A stretch of 64,000 nucleotides of DNA from the NCBI GenBank assembly GCA_017509605.1, contig JAFWPH010000021.1, positions 1 through 64,000 on the forward strand, in the 5' to 3' direction. The notes beneath the pieces are model-generated. The model saw only the letters and a program-made list of their open reading frames with translations, searched no databases and was not told the DNA's origin. Below are positions 1 to 10,194 of this stretch, in pieces; positions within the stretch are counted from its first letter, which is position 1, and each line of letters opens with the position of its first letter. Source of the stretch: Bacteroidaceae bacterium (GTDB lineage: Bacteria > Bacteroidota > Bacteroidia > Bacteroidales > Bacteroidaceae). The translations under genes were made by a program, and so were the position numbers.

Positions 1-25
1 CTCCTAGTCACATCGGTTTCGCTCT

Positions 26-46
26 CAGGAGGCTTTGCGCCTCCTG
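26..46. other. Short hairpin downstream of the flippase gene
   Basis: The 8-base arms CAGGAGGC (26-33) and GCCTCCTG (39-46) form a perfect hairpin with a 5-base loop. It lies just beyond the 3' end of the minus-strand flippase gene, so it could help end that transcript. No T-run follows it on the minus strand, so a terminator role is only possible. The remaining bases up to 152 hold no gene that I can see. Confidence 0.35.
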
Positions 47-152
47 CCGCTTGGCAAACCTCCGCAGTGTTTTTCATAGTTTTAAGGCTTGCGCCACACT
101 ACGTTTTTTGCACTTCTATCTTGAACTTAGGAACATTTGACTCCAGCACTTT

Positions 153-1628
153 TTACCCTTTACCATGCCTCCGGAACAGGTAGTTGAGTGACTCGCGGAG
201 AATTTTGGCGCCCAAAAGCCATAACAGGGCAAGATAAACGATGATGGCGACCACCACACGAACCGAAAGTCGGGCGTAGATGTTAGAGAAACCCCTACCC
301 ACGAAATATGCTACCGCCATCGCTACCAAGGCGACCACCAAGAAGGGCAACAGGTCATGCAACACTTTCCACAGACTCAGCCTGATCTCGCGCCACAGGA
401 AAAAATGCCAAAGCAACAACCAAAGAATCGCTAAAGCCACATAACTCATCACCATCAAGGGGATACCCGTGACTCCGAACAAAGAAGCTTTGGTATAGTG
501 AAGACCACACAGCAACAAGATCATGACCAAACCCATGGAAACGATATTATACATATACACATCGCTCTTGCCACGACTGATGATAAAATTGGTGTAGAGC
601 GTAGTGATTGGCATGAAAGCACCCGCCACACAAAGCATCTGCAGGATGCGGGCACTGGGCAACCACTTCTCCGTGAGCAACATGACAATGAAGTCGCTTG
701 ATACCAACGCCAAACCCAGCATAGCAGGAAAAGAGATGAAGCAAGTGAAACGTAGCATCTTGCGGAAAACCTGTCGCTGACGGGCCATGTCGGATCCCAC
801 CTCCACGAACATGGGCTGCGCCACCGACTGCACCATGCCGGTAATGGTCTGGCTACCCATGGTGTTCCATTTGTTGGCCTGGTTATAAACTCCGACAACA
901 TCGCTGTCATAGAAACGGCCGAAGAGGATGGAGAACACATTGTTGTTGATGGCATTGAACACGTTGGTCACCAGCATCTTCACACTGAAGCCGAACATCT
1001 CCTTGATGGGACGGAAACTGGCATCGAACGACGGACGGAAACGCGAAAAATACCAACTCAACAAGGCCACAAACAACACAAACACAATCGACTGGGTAGC
1101 GATGCCCCAGTAGGCCATGCCGTTGACTGCCATCACTATTCCTACGGTACCCGACGCCAATAAAGCCACAAGACTCGTGATCGACTGCTCTTTCACCCTC
1201 AACTGCTTGAAGAGAATGGCGCGAGGAACAATCGACAGACTGGCCACCACGAATCCGACGAAAGCATATCGGGATAACCACAGCAAACGAGGCTCATTGA
1301 AGAAATGGGCAATCAACGGGGCGCAAAACCACAACAGGATGTAAATGCAGACGCTCACACTGACATTGAACCAGAAAACCGAGTTGTAGTCATGTCGGGT
1401 AGCATCGCGCTTGTTGGTCAGCGCCGAGACAAAACCACTCTCCTGCAACGAAGCGGCAATCGTGGAAAAGATGGCAAGCATACCCACCAAGCCATAGTCC
1501 TCGCGAGAGAGGATGCGCGCGATGACCACACCGAACACCGCATTGAGCAACTGCATCATGCCGTTGCTCAAACCACCCCAAAGAATGCCACGGGCCGTCT
1601 TGTCCTTCAGCGTTGGTTCTGACATCAC
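153..1628 (-). CDS. Polysaccharide flippase (Wzx/MOP superfamily)
   Basis: This 491-residue, very hydrophobic protein has about 12-14 predicted membrane segments. Its N-terminus, TARGILWGGLSNGMMQLLN, and the following VVIARILSREDYGLVGM are typical of PST/Wzx flippases of the MOP superfamily. Such proteins move undecaprenyl-linked oligosaccharide repeat units across the inner membrane before polymerisation. The length is normal for the family. It is on the same strand as the polymerase and glycosyltransferase genes at 24.5-31.2 kb, but a 22-kb plus-strand block and a barrel gene separate them. It probably served the same polysaccharide locus. The assignment to the superfamily is strong; the substrate cannot be read from sequence. 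Confidence 0.88.
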   Translation of the reverse strand: MMSEPTLKDKTARGILWGGLSNGMMQLLNAVFGVVIARILSREDYGLVGMLAIFSTIAASLQESGFVSALTNKRDATRHDYNSVFWFNVSVSVCIYILLWFCAPLIAHFFNEPRLLWLSRYAFVGFVVASLSIVPRAILFKQLRVKEQSITSLVALLASGTVGIVMAVNGMAYWGIATQSIVFVLFVALLSWYFSRFRPSFDASFRPIKEMFGFSVKMLVTNVFNAINNNVFSILFGRFYDSDVVGVYNQANKWNTMGSQTITGMVQSVAQPMFVEVGSDMARQRQVFRKMLRFTCFISFPAMLGLALVSSDFIVMLLTEKWLPSARILQMLCVAGAFMPITTLYTNFIISRGKSDVYMYNIVSMGLVMILLLCGLHYTKASLFGVTGIPLMVMSYVALAILWLLLWHFFLWREIRLSLWKVLHDLLPFLVVALVAMAVAYFVGRGFSNIYARLSVRVVVAIIVYLALLWLLGAKILRESLNYLFRRHGKG

Positions 1629-1844
1629 AATTTACCGCCGTTAAGTTGATACATGATTTATAACTCGCAAAAATAACAATTATTTCACAATTCCACCGAA
1701 AACAACTGAAAATAATTGCAGCAGGCAAGATGGATACCAATCAAAGAGATGATTAGGACAAACACCACTTAAGACTTCACCAAACACCATTCTATTAGAT
1801 ACAAAAAAAGGCTTCTGTAAACATTTTCTCAAAATAAAAGGCTC

Positions 1845-1880
1845 TTTGTTCTTTTATATAATGGAAAAAGTATATATTTG
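1845..1880 (+). promoter_or_regulatory. Candidate Bacteroidota promoter of the 16-gene operon
   Basis: TATATTTG at 1873-1880 matches the Bacteroidota -7 consensus TAnnTTTG, and TTTG at 1845-1848 lies upstream. Their spacing of 24 bases is longer than the usual 19-21, so the -33 assignment is weak. Transcription would start near 1887, leaving a leader of about 90 bases before the gene at 1980. The rest of 1629-1979 is AT-rich and holds no gene. Confidence 0.55.
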
Positions 1881-1979
1881 CAACTTAATGCAAGCGTTAT
1901 ACCACGTACCAATAATATAGCGATGGCGCGGCACCAAATGATGATGAATATTAACCTAACTTATACACTGACTTAAGAA

Positions 1980-4900
1980 ATGGAACACTTAATTGCTGAT
2001 TCAGGGATTCATTTCATCTCAAGGGAAATAGAATTCAACCCTTCAGAACCACTGATACTGAACAACGGCAGGACATTGAAATACACGTTCTACGACGGTA
2101 TAGATTTCCTTGAAGGTACAAGAATCTTCGATTTGATGTACTACCACAACGAGGAAGGCAAGTACATCCCGTTAGGGGAACTGCAGACCGCCGACCGAGC
2201 TATTGTCCGCCGACCCAATGGGCGCGAGGAACTCGATGAGTCGGGAATGCCTGTCATGACACCAGGGTATCCCACCACACTTTTCACCACCTACAACGAT
2301 GACGACGAAGACTTGATAAGTATCAACTCGCTGCAGTCATTCAGGGTGAAAGACCCCGCCGACTCTCGAACCCAGGTGGCCGCCTTCGACCTCTTGCTCG
2401 ACAAATGGTTGCCCATGCCCATGTTCTACAAGGAAGTCGATGGCATCACCAGCAACCTGCCTTTGGGCTGGTGCCGCATGAAAATGACAAAAATAGGCGA
2501 AGGTGACAAGAAAGGCGTGTGCAAGTACCGTCTGGTATGGGCCTTCGACACTCAGTTGGGCGAAGACGAACTCTCCATACTCCGACCCTATATCAACCGC
2601 GAGGAAAGCGACAGCGTCGAGTTCTGCCTCTGCAACAAGGCCGACCTCTTTATGGACTTCCTCTCCTCAAGCGAGGACTTCCACGCTTTCTCAGTATATA
2701 TCGCCACACTCCTGGGCATCGACACCACACAAGACGAGTCAAGACGCTACAAGGCTTTCTACATTTATTTCTGCAACTTTATCCGCCTCATCGGGGCTGC
2801 GCCTGAAGTGACACTCCATGACAAGGACAACAGCCAGGATATCTTCGTCGATTTGGTCATCGACATCGGCAACTCTCGTACCTGTGGCATCCTGTTTGAG
2901 GAAGGGGTGTTCACCAAAGGCAAGATGTTGGCACTCAGAGATCTTACCATGCCTTGGATAGAATATGAGAACAAGACATTCGACATGCGCGTGGTATTCC
3001 GCAAATGCGACTTCGGCAACGACATCGTGCTCAACGAGGACATGTTCACATGGAAGAGCTTCGTCAGGGTGGGCCAAGAAGCCCGGCACTTGCTCTACCG
3101 CTCTTTGGAGGAAGAGGGTATCTCGGAGAAGAACACCAACTACTCCAGCCCCAAGCGCTATCTCTGGGACAAGAAAGAATACGAGGGACAATGGGAGAAC
3201 CTGGTGACAACCTACGACCCCTACAACGTCAGACTGGCGAAGAAAATATACGTGCCGGGACTTTCCGACTACTTCGAGGACAACGGCACCTACAACAGCG
3301 AGGGCGTAGCCAAGGATGGAGGTGAACTGCTCGACTTAGAGGGCAAGAACTGCCATTACTCGCGCTCGTCGCTAATGACTTTCGCCTTCATCGAGATCTT
3401 CCAGCACGCCATATCGCAGATCAACTCCGTCAACTATCGCAACCATCACGGTGACAAGGACCGCAGGCGCTTCATCCGCAACGTCATCATCTCATGCCCC
3501 ACAGCCATGCCGCTCAAGGAGCAAATTACTCTGCGACAGAACGCATGCGACGCCTTCGACGCACTCACACACTGCATGCCAAGGCTACGCATGGCCAACA
3601 TCATGCCAACACCCAAAGCACTTACCACGAAAGACCCATACGCCGACCCCAGCAAGAGAACATGGGCCTACGACGAGGCTTCATGCTGCCAGCTGGTTTA
3701 TCTCTACGCTGAGATAGCAGAGCGTTATGGCGGTGAGATTCATAAGTTCTTCGATCTCAAGGGACATGTTCGCCCAGAGATGAAAGCTGAAGGCTACGAG
3801 GGCAACGCACTGACTGTCGGCACCATCGATATCGGCGCCGGAACCACCGACGTGATGGTCTGCGCTTACCAATGCGAGGGCGAAGGACGCACACGCATCG
3901 TTCCCACCCCGCTCTTCTGGGACAGTTTCTATCTCGCTGGCGATGAGATCCTGCGAAACCTCATCCAGAACCTCGTCATCGAAGGTAAGGAACATGGCAC
4001 TGTGGAACTCGGCAACATCAGCTCTGCACTCACTACACGCATCCTGGCCATGGACGATGAGCAACTGCTCGCCATGCCATGCCTCGACAATGTGGTCTAT
4101 AGGGAGAAAGCCAAGGAGATAGCACGCACCACCGAAGAAGAAGAGAAAGCAGAACAAAAGAAGCATTTCGCCTCCGTGCTCATCCATGACTTCTTCGGAA
4201 ACGACAGCTCCATGATGGGCTACCGCGACCGCCGATGCCGCACCGATTTCAACACACAAATCTCCATGCCTATCGCGCAGAAGATGATGGACCTGCTGCG
4301 AATGCGCCGTCCATCCAGACAATACTCTTTCGACGAGATCTTCTCCGACATACGCCCGGCCGACTACCTGCTCGACTACTTCGAGCACCACTTCGGCTTC
4401 CGTCTCGAGGAACTGAACTGGAGATACGACCCCGATGAGGTGGCCGGAATCGTCCGCTCCACCTTGGAACCGCTGATGAAACAACTGGCACTGGTGCTCT
4501 ACACCCAGCACTGCGACATCATCGTGCTGGCGGGACGACCCACCTCACTCGACGCCATCACCGAGCTGTTCATCAAGTATGTGCCCACACCGCCTGACCG
4601 ACTCGTTAGACTCAACGGCTACCGCGTGGGCAATTGGTTCCCCACCGCCGACGGAGAAGGCTACTTCTACGACCAGAAGGCCATCGTGGCTGTAGGAGCC
4701 ATGGTCGGATACCTCGCATCCCACACCGGACTCGACAAACTGGCCATCGATTTCAACGCCATGATCGACAAGATGAAATCAACCGCCAACTACATGGGTG
4801 TGTATAACTCCGAGAACCAAAGGGTCGAAAGGACAGAGTTGTCGCCCGAGGACTCCTCCGCCACACTTACCTTCGACAGCTTCCCAGCGTTTATCGGATG

Positions 4901-5156
4901 CCGCCAGCTCGACTCCAACATCTATCAGGCGAGACCCATACACGCCATCTACAACTACAGCGGAAGACATACACTCACCATCACGCTCTCTCGCAACTTC
5001 CATGACAGCCGTGAGGACATCTTTATCGAAGAAGTGGCCGACGAGGAGGGCAACTCTCTGCCCAAAAACAAGGTGGAACTGATACAGCAGTCACTCGTCG
5101 ATGACGGCAAATACTGGCTCGACAAGGGCGAATTTGAGAAACTTAGCATCAAATAA
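1980..5156 (+). CDS. SrfB-like ASKHA-fold ATPase
   Basis: This 1058-residue cytosolic protein has no signal or membrane segment. It carries the nucleotide-binding signatures of the actin/Hsp70 (ASKHA) fold: phosphate-1 loop VIDIGNSRTCGI around Asp295, phosphate-2 loop TIDIGAGTTDVMV around Asp617, and an adenosine-type motif IIVLAGRPTS near residue 848. Size and the NSRTCG phosphate-1 motif fit the SrfB family, named from a Salmonella SsrB-regulated factor whose biochemical role is not settled. An N-terminal region of about 280 residues precedes the ATPase core, and an acidic-rich insertion lies around residues 700-740. It is first in the operon, 12 bases before the SrfC-like gene, which is the usual srfB-srfC pairing. 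Hsp70-like activity is likely from the motifs; the clients are unknown. Confidence 0.75.
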   Translation: MEHLIADSGIHFISREIEFNPSEPLILNNGRTLKYTFYDGIDFLEGTRIFDLMYYHNEEGKYIPLGELQTADRAIVRRPNGREELDESGMPVMTPGYPTTLFTTYNDDDEDLISINSLQSFRVKDPADSRTQVAAFDLLLDKWLPMPMFYKEVDGITSNLPLGWCRMKMTKIGEGDKKGVCKYRLVWAFDTQLGEDELSILRPYINREESDSVEFCLCNKADLFMDFLSSSEDFHAFSVYIATLLGIDTTQDESRRYKAFYIYFCNFIRLIGAAPEVTLHDKDNSQDIFVDLVIDIGNSRTCGILFEEGVFTKGKMLALRDLTMPWIEYENKTFDMRVVFRKCDFGNDIVLNEDMFTWKSFVRVGQEARHLLYRSLEEEGISEKNTNYSSPKRYLWDKKEYEGQWENLVTTYDPYNVRLAKKIYVPGLSDYFEDNGTYNSEGVAKDGGELLDLEGKNCHYSRSSLMTFAFIEIFQHAISQINSVNYRNHHGDKDRRRFIRNVIISCPTAMPLKEQITLRQNACDAFDALTHCMPRLRMANIMPTPKALTTKDPYADPSKRTWAYDEASCCQLVYLYAEIAERYGGEIHKFFDLKGHVRPEMKAEGYEGNALTVGTIDIGAGTTDVMVCAYQCEGEGRTRIVPTPLFWDSFYLAGDEILRNLIQNLVIEGKEHGTVELGNISSALTTRILAMDDEQLLAMPCLDNVVYREKAKEIARTTEEEEKAEQKKHFASVLIHDFFGNDSSMMGYRDRRCRTDFNTQISMPIAQKMMDLLRMRRPSRQYSFDEIFSDIRPADYLLDYFEHHFGFRLEELNWRYDPDEVAGIVRSTLEPLMKQLALVLYTQHCDIIVLAGRPTSLDAITELFIKYVPTPPDRLVRLNGYRVGNWFPTADGEGYFYDQKAIVAVGAMVGYLASHTGLDKLAIDFNAMIDKMKSTANYMGVYNSENQRVERTELSPEDSSATLTFDSFPAFIGCRQLDSNIYQARPIHAIYNYSGRHTLTITLSRNFHDSREDIFIEEVADEEGNSLPKNKVELIQQSLVDDGKYWLDKGEFEKLSIK

Positions 5157-5168
5157 GGAGGACAGGAT

Positions 5169-8060
5169 ATGATAGAAGAGATTTTGCACAACAAAATAGA
5201 GAAAATCAACGAGGCACTCGCCTGGATCAAGGACAACCGCCCAGATGACTACAACCAGAAGTTCCAACAACTGGTGGAGTGCCGCCGCACGCTCAAGACC
5301 ATCGCCAACGCCGCTGAGAACAACCCCGGCATCGCTGCATTCGGCAAGAGCCAGGTGGGCAAGTCCTACCTCATCAGTTGCCTGCTACAGGACAACGGAA
5401 AACCCTTCCTGGTGAAATCGGGCAGCCAGTCCTACGACTTCGTCTTCGACATCAACCCACCCAGCGAGGAGGGAGGTGGACGTGAGTCAACAGGTGTGGT
5501 CAGCCGCTTCTCATCCTTCAAACGCCATCCCGACCTCTACAACCGCGACCTGCCCGTGCTCATTCGCACCTTCACTGTGGCCGATGTGGTGACCATACTC
5601 GCCGATAGTTATTACAACGACTTCTCTGACTATCTGCAATATGGAGAAGATGAAATCAAGCAACTGTCGAAAGACTTCATCAACAAATACAGCACGAAAG
5701 CTACCGTTCTGGGCGCACCGCTCTGCGCTGACGACATGCTCTTCGTCAAGGACTATTTCAAGAAACACATCCACCACGCTTCCTCCATCAACAAGTCGGC
5801 GTTCTTCGACCGCCTGTCAATGATCATCGACAGAGTGCCAGTGAACGAGTACGCATCCATCTTCTCTAACCTCTGGCATAACAATGAACACTTCACCATG
5901 TTGTTCAACAAGCTGCTCGACACGTTGCGCGCCTTCTCTTTCGCCAAGTACATTTACCTGCCCATAGAATCGGTGCTGCACAAAGGAGTCCGCGAGAACA
6001 CCATCATGAGTGTGCAATGCCTCAAACAGTTGTTCATCAACGATTCACAATTCAAAACCGATGCCTATACCTTTGAAAACGGCCAGTACATCAAACGCGC
6101 CAGCGACATGCCCAAGAGCGAGTTGTGCGCCATCTGCGCTGAGGCCATGTTCAAAATCGAGGACGAATTCCTGAAGAGCACCGGCCGATACGACTTGACG
6201 GGCATAGGCGAGGATGTGAAGGCACGCGTCAACCAAAACGGCGTGAATATGGACATGCTCACCGACAACGACCTGCTCGACTTCCCCGGCGCGCGTTCCC
6301 GCGAGCAGGAGAAAGTGGAGAAACTCGGCAAAGGCAACATCCTCGACTTCTTCCTTCGTGGAAAGGTGGCATATCTCTTCAACAAGTACAACGAGAACAT
6401 GGGCATCAACATCCTGCTATACTGCCACCATAATAAAGACAACGATGTCACCAACCTCTACAGCCTGCTGGAGGAATGGGTGAACAACTATGTGGGACGA
6501 GACCCCGAGGAGCGTCGCCGTAAACTTGAGCAAACCAAGATTTCCCCCCTCTTTTATATCGGCACGATGTTCAACCTCGACATGACACTTGGCGTGGGCG
6601 CGTCATCCACCGAAGAAGCCATCGCACAACGATGGAAAGGCAGGTTCGAAACCGTGATGAACGGACAGTGCTTCCACCGTCACAGCGTCGATTGGATCAA
6701 GAACTGGACAGCACCAGGAGAGGACTTCAAGAACAGCTACGTGCTGCGCGACTACAAGTTCTCCGGCCCCAAGAGCGGACTTTACGCAGGATTCGAAGAA
6801 TCCAAGCATGAAACCTCCATGCTGATGGACAAGAACTACTATGACCGTATGCGCAAGACATTCATCAACGACACCTACGTCAAGCAGTTCTTCGACGACC
6901 CGGCACTCTCATGGGATGTGGCGGCCACCATCAACAACGACGGCGCGCTATACATCATCGAGCAACTCGCAGAGGTGGCCTCGCGCATGGAAGCGGCCAG
7001 AGAGAGCGACTTCGCACGCACCATGGGGAAAGTCAGCGAAAAAGCCTACGACTTCATCAAAGACTATCACATCTCGACCGACATCGACGAGATACTACAA
7101 ACCAATATCCGAAAGGCGAAATCCATCTTCAGAGAGATGGACTTTACATGCAACACCGACAACTATTATTTCGGACACCTCATACAAGCGTTGCAGTTCA
7201 CAGAAGCCGAAAGTTACAGGGCGATACACAAAATCATGCAGAGCCCGGAGATCAACAGCAAGGTCAACGACTTCAAGGACTATGAGATCATACGCAACTC
7301 CTGCAAGAACTCCGGACACCCGCTGCTCGACAACCTCAAGATACCCGAGAAATGGAATTGCGTGATGCAAACCTACGGCATGACCACTCGAGAAGAGGCC
7401 GAGGAGTACTTGAAACGTAAAGGTGTGGACTCAGAAAAACTGTTCTCAGGCGAGTACAAGCGCAAACTCAACTCCTGCATCATTGGAGACACCGTGTTCC
7501 AAGCCTGGTGCGACAGCATCCGGTCGGTGGATTTCCTCAACGAGTTCACGGGTGAGAACGGATTCGACGGCGCAGTGATGAACTACCTGATTGACGACCT
7601 CATCAACACGGCCGACCAACTCCATATCTCTGACATGATGGCCGAAAGCATTGCAGGCTACGTGAATGTGGTCAACATACACACAGCCAGCGAGTACCTG
7701 CTCGCTGACATCCTCGCCAGCCGCATCAATGACTTCGTGCTCGACTTCGGTTTTAAGTACATGACCGACGAGGACAAACAAAAGGCCAGAGAGAAATGCG
7801 AGAAATTCCGACTCCCGGCATTCAACTATATCGAAAAGGTGCTGCCGCCCACATTCGAAGAGGCTGAACTCACAGAACTCTTCAATGAGATGTCAACCAA
7901 CCCCAAGGCTTTGCTGCCCTCGTTCGACGACAACTACAACAAATGGATGGAATACATGTTCATCTCCTTTGTGGCACACCTCGATATCCCCAAGGGCTAC
8001 GACCACGACGCCAACATCGCCATCGCGGCCATCATGGAGAGCATCAAGAAGGCGGGCTGA
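5169..8060 (+). CDS. SrfC-like P-loop NTPase
   Basis: This is a 963-residue soluble protein. Walker A is GKSQVGKS at residues 59-67, inside AAFGKSQVGKSYLISCLL. A G3-type motif LLDFPGARSR follows at about 369-378 (Asp371, Gly374). A P-loop near the N-terminus with an LDFPG-R-S motif about 300 residues later is the pattern of the SrfC family. The remainder is mostly helical, consistent with a large GTPase having dynamin-like stalk regions, but that comparison is inference. The ATG follows an AAGGAGG ribosome-binding site in the 12-base gap after the SrfB-like gene, so the two should be made together. SrfC proteins are often labelled virulence factors; no enzyme activity has been fixed that I know of. 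Confidence 0.72.
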   Translation: MIEEILHNKIEKINEALAWIKDNRPDDYNQKFQQLVECRRTLKTIANAAENNPGIAAFGKSQVGKSYLISCLLQDNGKPFLVKSGSQSYDFVFDINPPSEEGGGRESTGVVSRFSSFKRHPDLYNRDLPVLIRTFTVADVVTILADSYYNDFSDYLQYGEDEIKQLSKDFINKYSTKATVLGAPLCADDMLFVKDYFKKHIHHASSINKSAFFDRLSMIIDRVPVNEYASIFSNLWHNNEHFTMLFNKLLDTLRAFSFAKYIYLPIESVLHKGVRENTIMSVQCLKQLFINDSQFKTDAYTFENGQYIKRASDMPKSELCAICAEAMFKIEDEFLKSTGRYDLTGIGEDVKARVNQNGVNMDMLTDNDLLDFPGARSREQEKVEKLGKGNILDFFLRGKVAYLFNKYNENMGINILLYCHHNKDNDVTNLYSLLEEWVNNYVGRDPEERRRKLEQTKISPLFYIGTMFNLDMTLGVGASSTEEAIAQRWKGRFETVMNGQCFHRHSVDWIKNWTAPGEDFKNSYVLRDYKFSGPKSGLYAGFEESKHETSMLMDKNYYDRMRKTFINDTYVKQFFDDPALSWDVAATINNDGALYIIEQLAEVASRMEAARESDFARTMGKVSEKAYDFIKDYHISTDIDEILQTNIRKAKSIFREMDFTCNTDNYYFGHLIQALQFTEAESYRAIHKIMQSPEINSKVNDFKDYEIIRNSCKNSGHPLLDNLKIPEKWNCVMQTYGMTTREEAEEYLKRKGVDSEKLFSGEYKRKLNSCIIGDTVFQAWCDSIRSVDFLNEFTGENGFDGAVMNYLIDDLINTADQLHISDMMAESIAGYVNVVNIHTASEYLLADILASRINDFVLDFGFKYMTDEDKQKAREKCEKFRLPAFNYIEKVLPPTFEEAELTELFNEMSTNPKALLPSFDDNYNKWMEYMFISFVAHLDIPKGYDHDANIAIAAIMESIKKAG

Positions 8061-8102
8061 CACATTTAGTTTCACCAACAACGACTTAAACACCGAAAGA
8101 CA

Positions 8103-10142
8103 ATGAAGAGGATATTTTTCGGAAATGGCAATGGACACGTGCCTTTCTGGCAGCCTTGGGGCTGTCTGGGCTGCCTGTGGCGGCTCCTGTTGTTCCTGGT
8201 TCTGCTCATCTTGCTACTGTTCCTGCTGAGCCTGTTCCGCGGATGCAACGACAACGACGAGAATCACAACGGACAAGGTGGACTGGAAAGACGCAGCTCA
8301 GTGGAACTGCCCGACGAGTTTCGCCAACCTGACGACAACTACACTCGACCCGACTCCATCGGCATCGGGGACAACAACGATAACGGTGATAACGGCGTCG
8401 TGGACCCAGACTGGAACCAACCCATTGAGGGAGGCGAGGATGTAGGACTGCCCTCTCCCGAGGACAACACACTGCCTCCTTTCGAGGAGATTGAACCCAT
8501 TCCTGACCCCGAAAACGGCGGAGCCACCGACATCTACCCCAACCTGCTGTATGTCATCTTCAACTCCAGCACCGACGACACGGCATTCAAAACCTTCGCC
8601 AAGAAGTTCACCAGCCTCTACCCCGAACCACAGCACAAGATACAGTACTACAACACCGGTTCCAAGACCGCCGTGCTGATGGTACCGGAAGAGACACGCA
8701 TGGAGATATGCCAGAAACTGCCTGAGCAGATAACCGAAGTACAGTTCTTGGTGGTTCCTGTGGAGGTAATGACGGAAGGCGACGCTGTCACACCCGACGA
8801 CCCTGTGTTCAAGTACCCCCAGACCGCTTGGTTCTTCTCGCCCATCCAGGCACAGGAGGCATGGGCCATCACCCAAGGTTCTCCGAACATCATCGTGGGT
8901 ATCGTCGATAGCTACATGGACCTCAACCACGAGGAACTCAAAGGCGACCGCATACTCTGCCCCCTATCCCTCCCCAAGGGCAACACCGACGTGTATCCCG
9001 AGAATGGCATGCCCATAGAATATGCTGGACACGGCACCTTCGTGACCTCTGTGGCTGTGGGCACAGCCAACAACAAGGCTGGCTCCAGCGGCATCGCGCC
9101 CAAGTGTAAGTTCATCCCTGTGAGCGTGGGCAAATACCTCAACACCGTCACCATGGTCGAGGGATTGCTCTACTGCATGTACCACGGAGCCGATGTGATC
9201 AACCTCTCATGTGGGGCCAATTTCAACGAGATGGTTCAGCGCCTACCAGTGGAAGACCAAATCAAGATTTCACAGCAGACAGGCAAAGCACAGGAGAAGA
9301 TGTGGGACTACGTTTTCAAACTGGCTGATGAACGAAATGTCGCCATCGTATGGGCATCAGGCAATGCCAATGTCTATGGACCTATGGACACCTCCAAGCG
9401 AAACAAGAACACCATACGCGTGGCCGCCGTGGATCGCAACCTCCACAAGGCTCCGTTCAGCAATTACGGCAACTTCAGTGAGAAGGGACTCTATGAGTCA
9501 ACCATCTCCGCACCTGGAGTGGATATCTTCGGAGCTTTGCCCGGCAACAGCTATAACAGCTGGCCCGGAACCAGCTTCTCTGCACCCATCATTACGGGAA
9601 CAGTGGCGCTCATGAAGAGCCTCAACAACAACCTCACCACGGAGCAAATCATCCAAATCCTCCAAGAAACAGGCAAGCCCGTAGCCGGAGCACCGGAAAT
9701 TGGCAAACTGGTGCAGATCAAGGACGCGCTGCTCAAAGTCAAGGGCATGGTGGGCGACTTCAGCACCAACACCGACAGCCTTCTCGGCACCTGGGAATCG
9801 ACACAGGCCATGAAGGTGTATGTCAACCACAACTACACCAATGAGAAGAGCAAAATCAGACTGAAGATCCAATCTGCGTCAAACGGCAAGGTGACGTTCA
9901 TCAAGACCGACGGACGGCGCTACAACTCCACCGCTACAGTGAAGATATCCAATGCGGACAAGAAAGTGGAGGTACGCCAAAAGAATGAAGCGATGCCGGA
10001 GCAAGCCGACGACCCATCGCATTTCATGCAACACGTCTTTCTCATGCAACCCGACCAAGATGGGAAGATGAAATGCCTCATCACCTCGGTCAATGAGAAC
10101 AGGAAGGTGGAATGTTACCTCTACAAGGTTCCTGACGAATAA
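8103..10142 (+). CDS. Membrane-anchored subtilisin-family (S8) protease
   Basis: This 679-residue protein has one strong membrane segment at about residues 20-45 (LWRLLLFLVLLILLLFLLS), then an acidic, low-complexity linker to about 140. A propeptide-like region follows, then an S8 catalytic domain. The triad is visible: Asp269 in GIVDSYMD (DSY replaces the usual DTG/DSG), His310 in GHGTFV, and Ser491 in GTSFSAP. The oxyanion Asn is in WASGNAN. About 110 residues of beta-rich sequence close the protein. The N-terminus suggests a cytoplasmic tail with the protease outside the inner membrane. It lies 42 bases after the SrfC-like gene. An envelope protease encoded with two NTPases suggests regulated proteolysis; the target is unknown. 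Confidence 0.88.
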   Translation: MKRIFFGNGNGHVPFWQPWGCLGCLWRLLLFLVLLILLLFLLSLFRGCNDNDENHNGQGGLERRSSVELPDEFRQPDDNYTRPDSIGIGDNNDNGDNGVVDPDWNQPIEGGEDVGLPSPEDNTLPPFEEIEPIPDPENGGATDIYPNLLYVIFNSSTDDTAFKTFAKKFTSLYPEPQHKIQYYNTGSKTAVLMVPEETRMEICQKLPEQITEVQFLVVPVEVMTEGDAVTPDDPVFKYPQTAWFFSPIQAQEAWAITQGSPNIIVGIVDSYMDLNHEELKGDRILCPLSLPKGNTDVYPENGMPIEYAGHGTFVTSVAVGTANNKAGSSGIAPKCKFIPVSVGKYLNTVTMVEGLLYCMYHGADVINLSCGANFNEMVQRLPVEDQIKISQQTGKAQEKMWDYVFKLADERNVAIVWASGNANVYGPMDTSKRNKNTIRVAAVDRNLHKAPFSNYGNFSEKGLYESTISAPGVDIFGALPGNSYNSWPGTSFSAPIITGTVALMKSLNNNLTTEQIIQILQETGKPVAGAPEIGKLVQIKDALLKVKGMVGDFSTNTDSLLGTWESTQAMKVYVNHNYTNEKSKIRLKIQSASNGKVTFIKTDGRRYNSTATVKISNADKKVEVRQKNEAMPEQADDPSHFMQHVFLMQPDQDGKMKCLITSVNENRKVECYLYKVPDE

Positions 10143-10194
10143 ATGCAGAACGGAAAACTGAACCTATTATTTAGCAAAAACTGAAATACAAATT

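Noticed and set aside
2503-2811. Overlapping frames inside the SrfB-like gene
   Set aside because: They are shadows of a clearly coding frame, with repetitive Ser/Thr/Arg translations.
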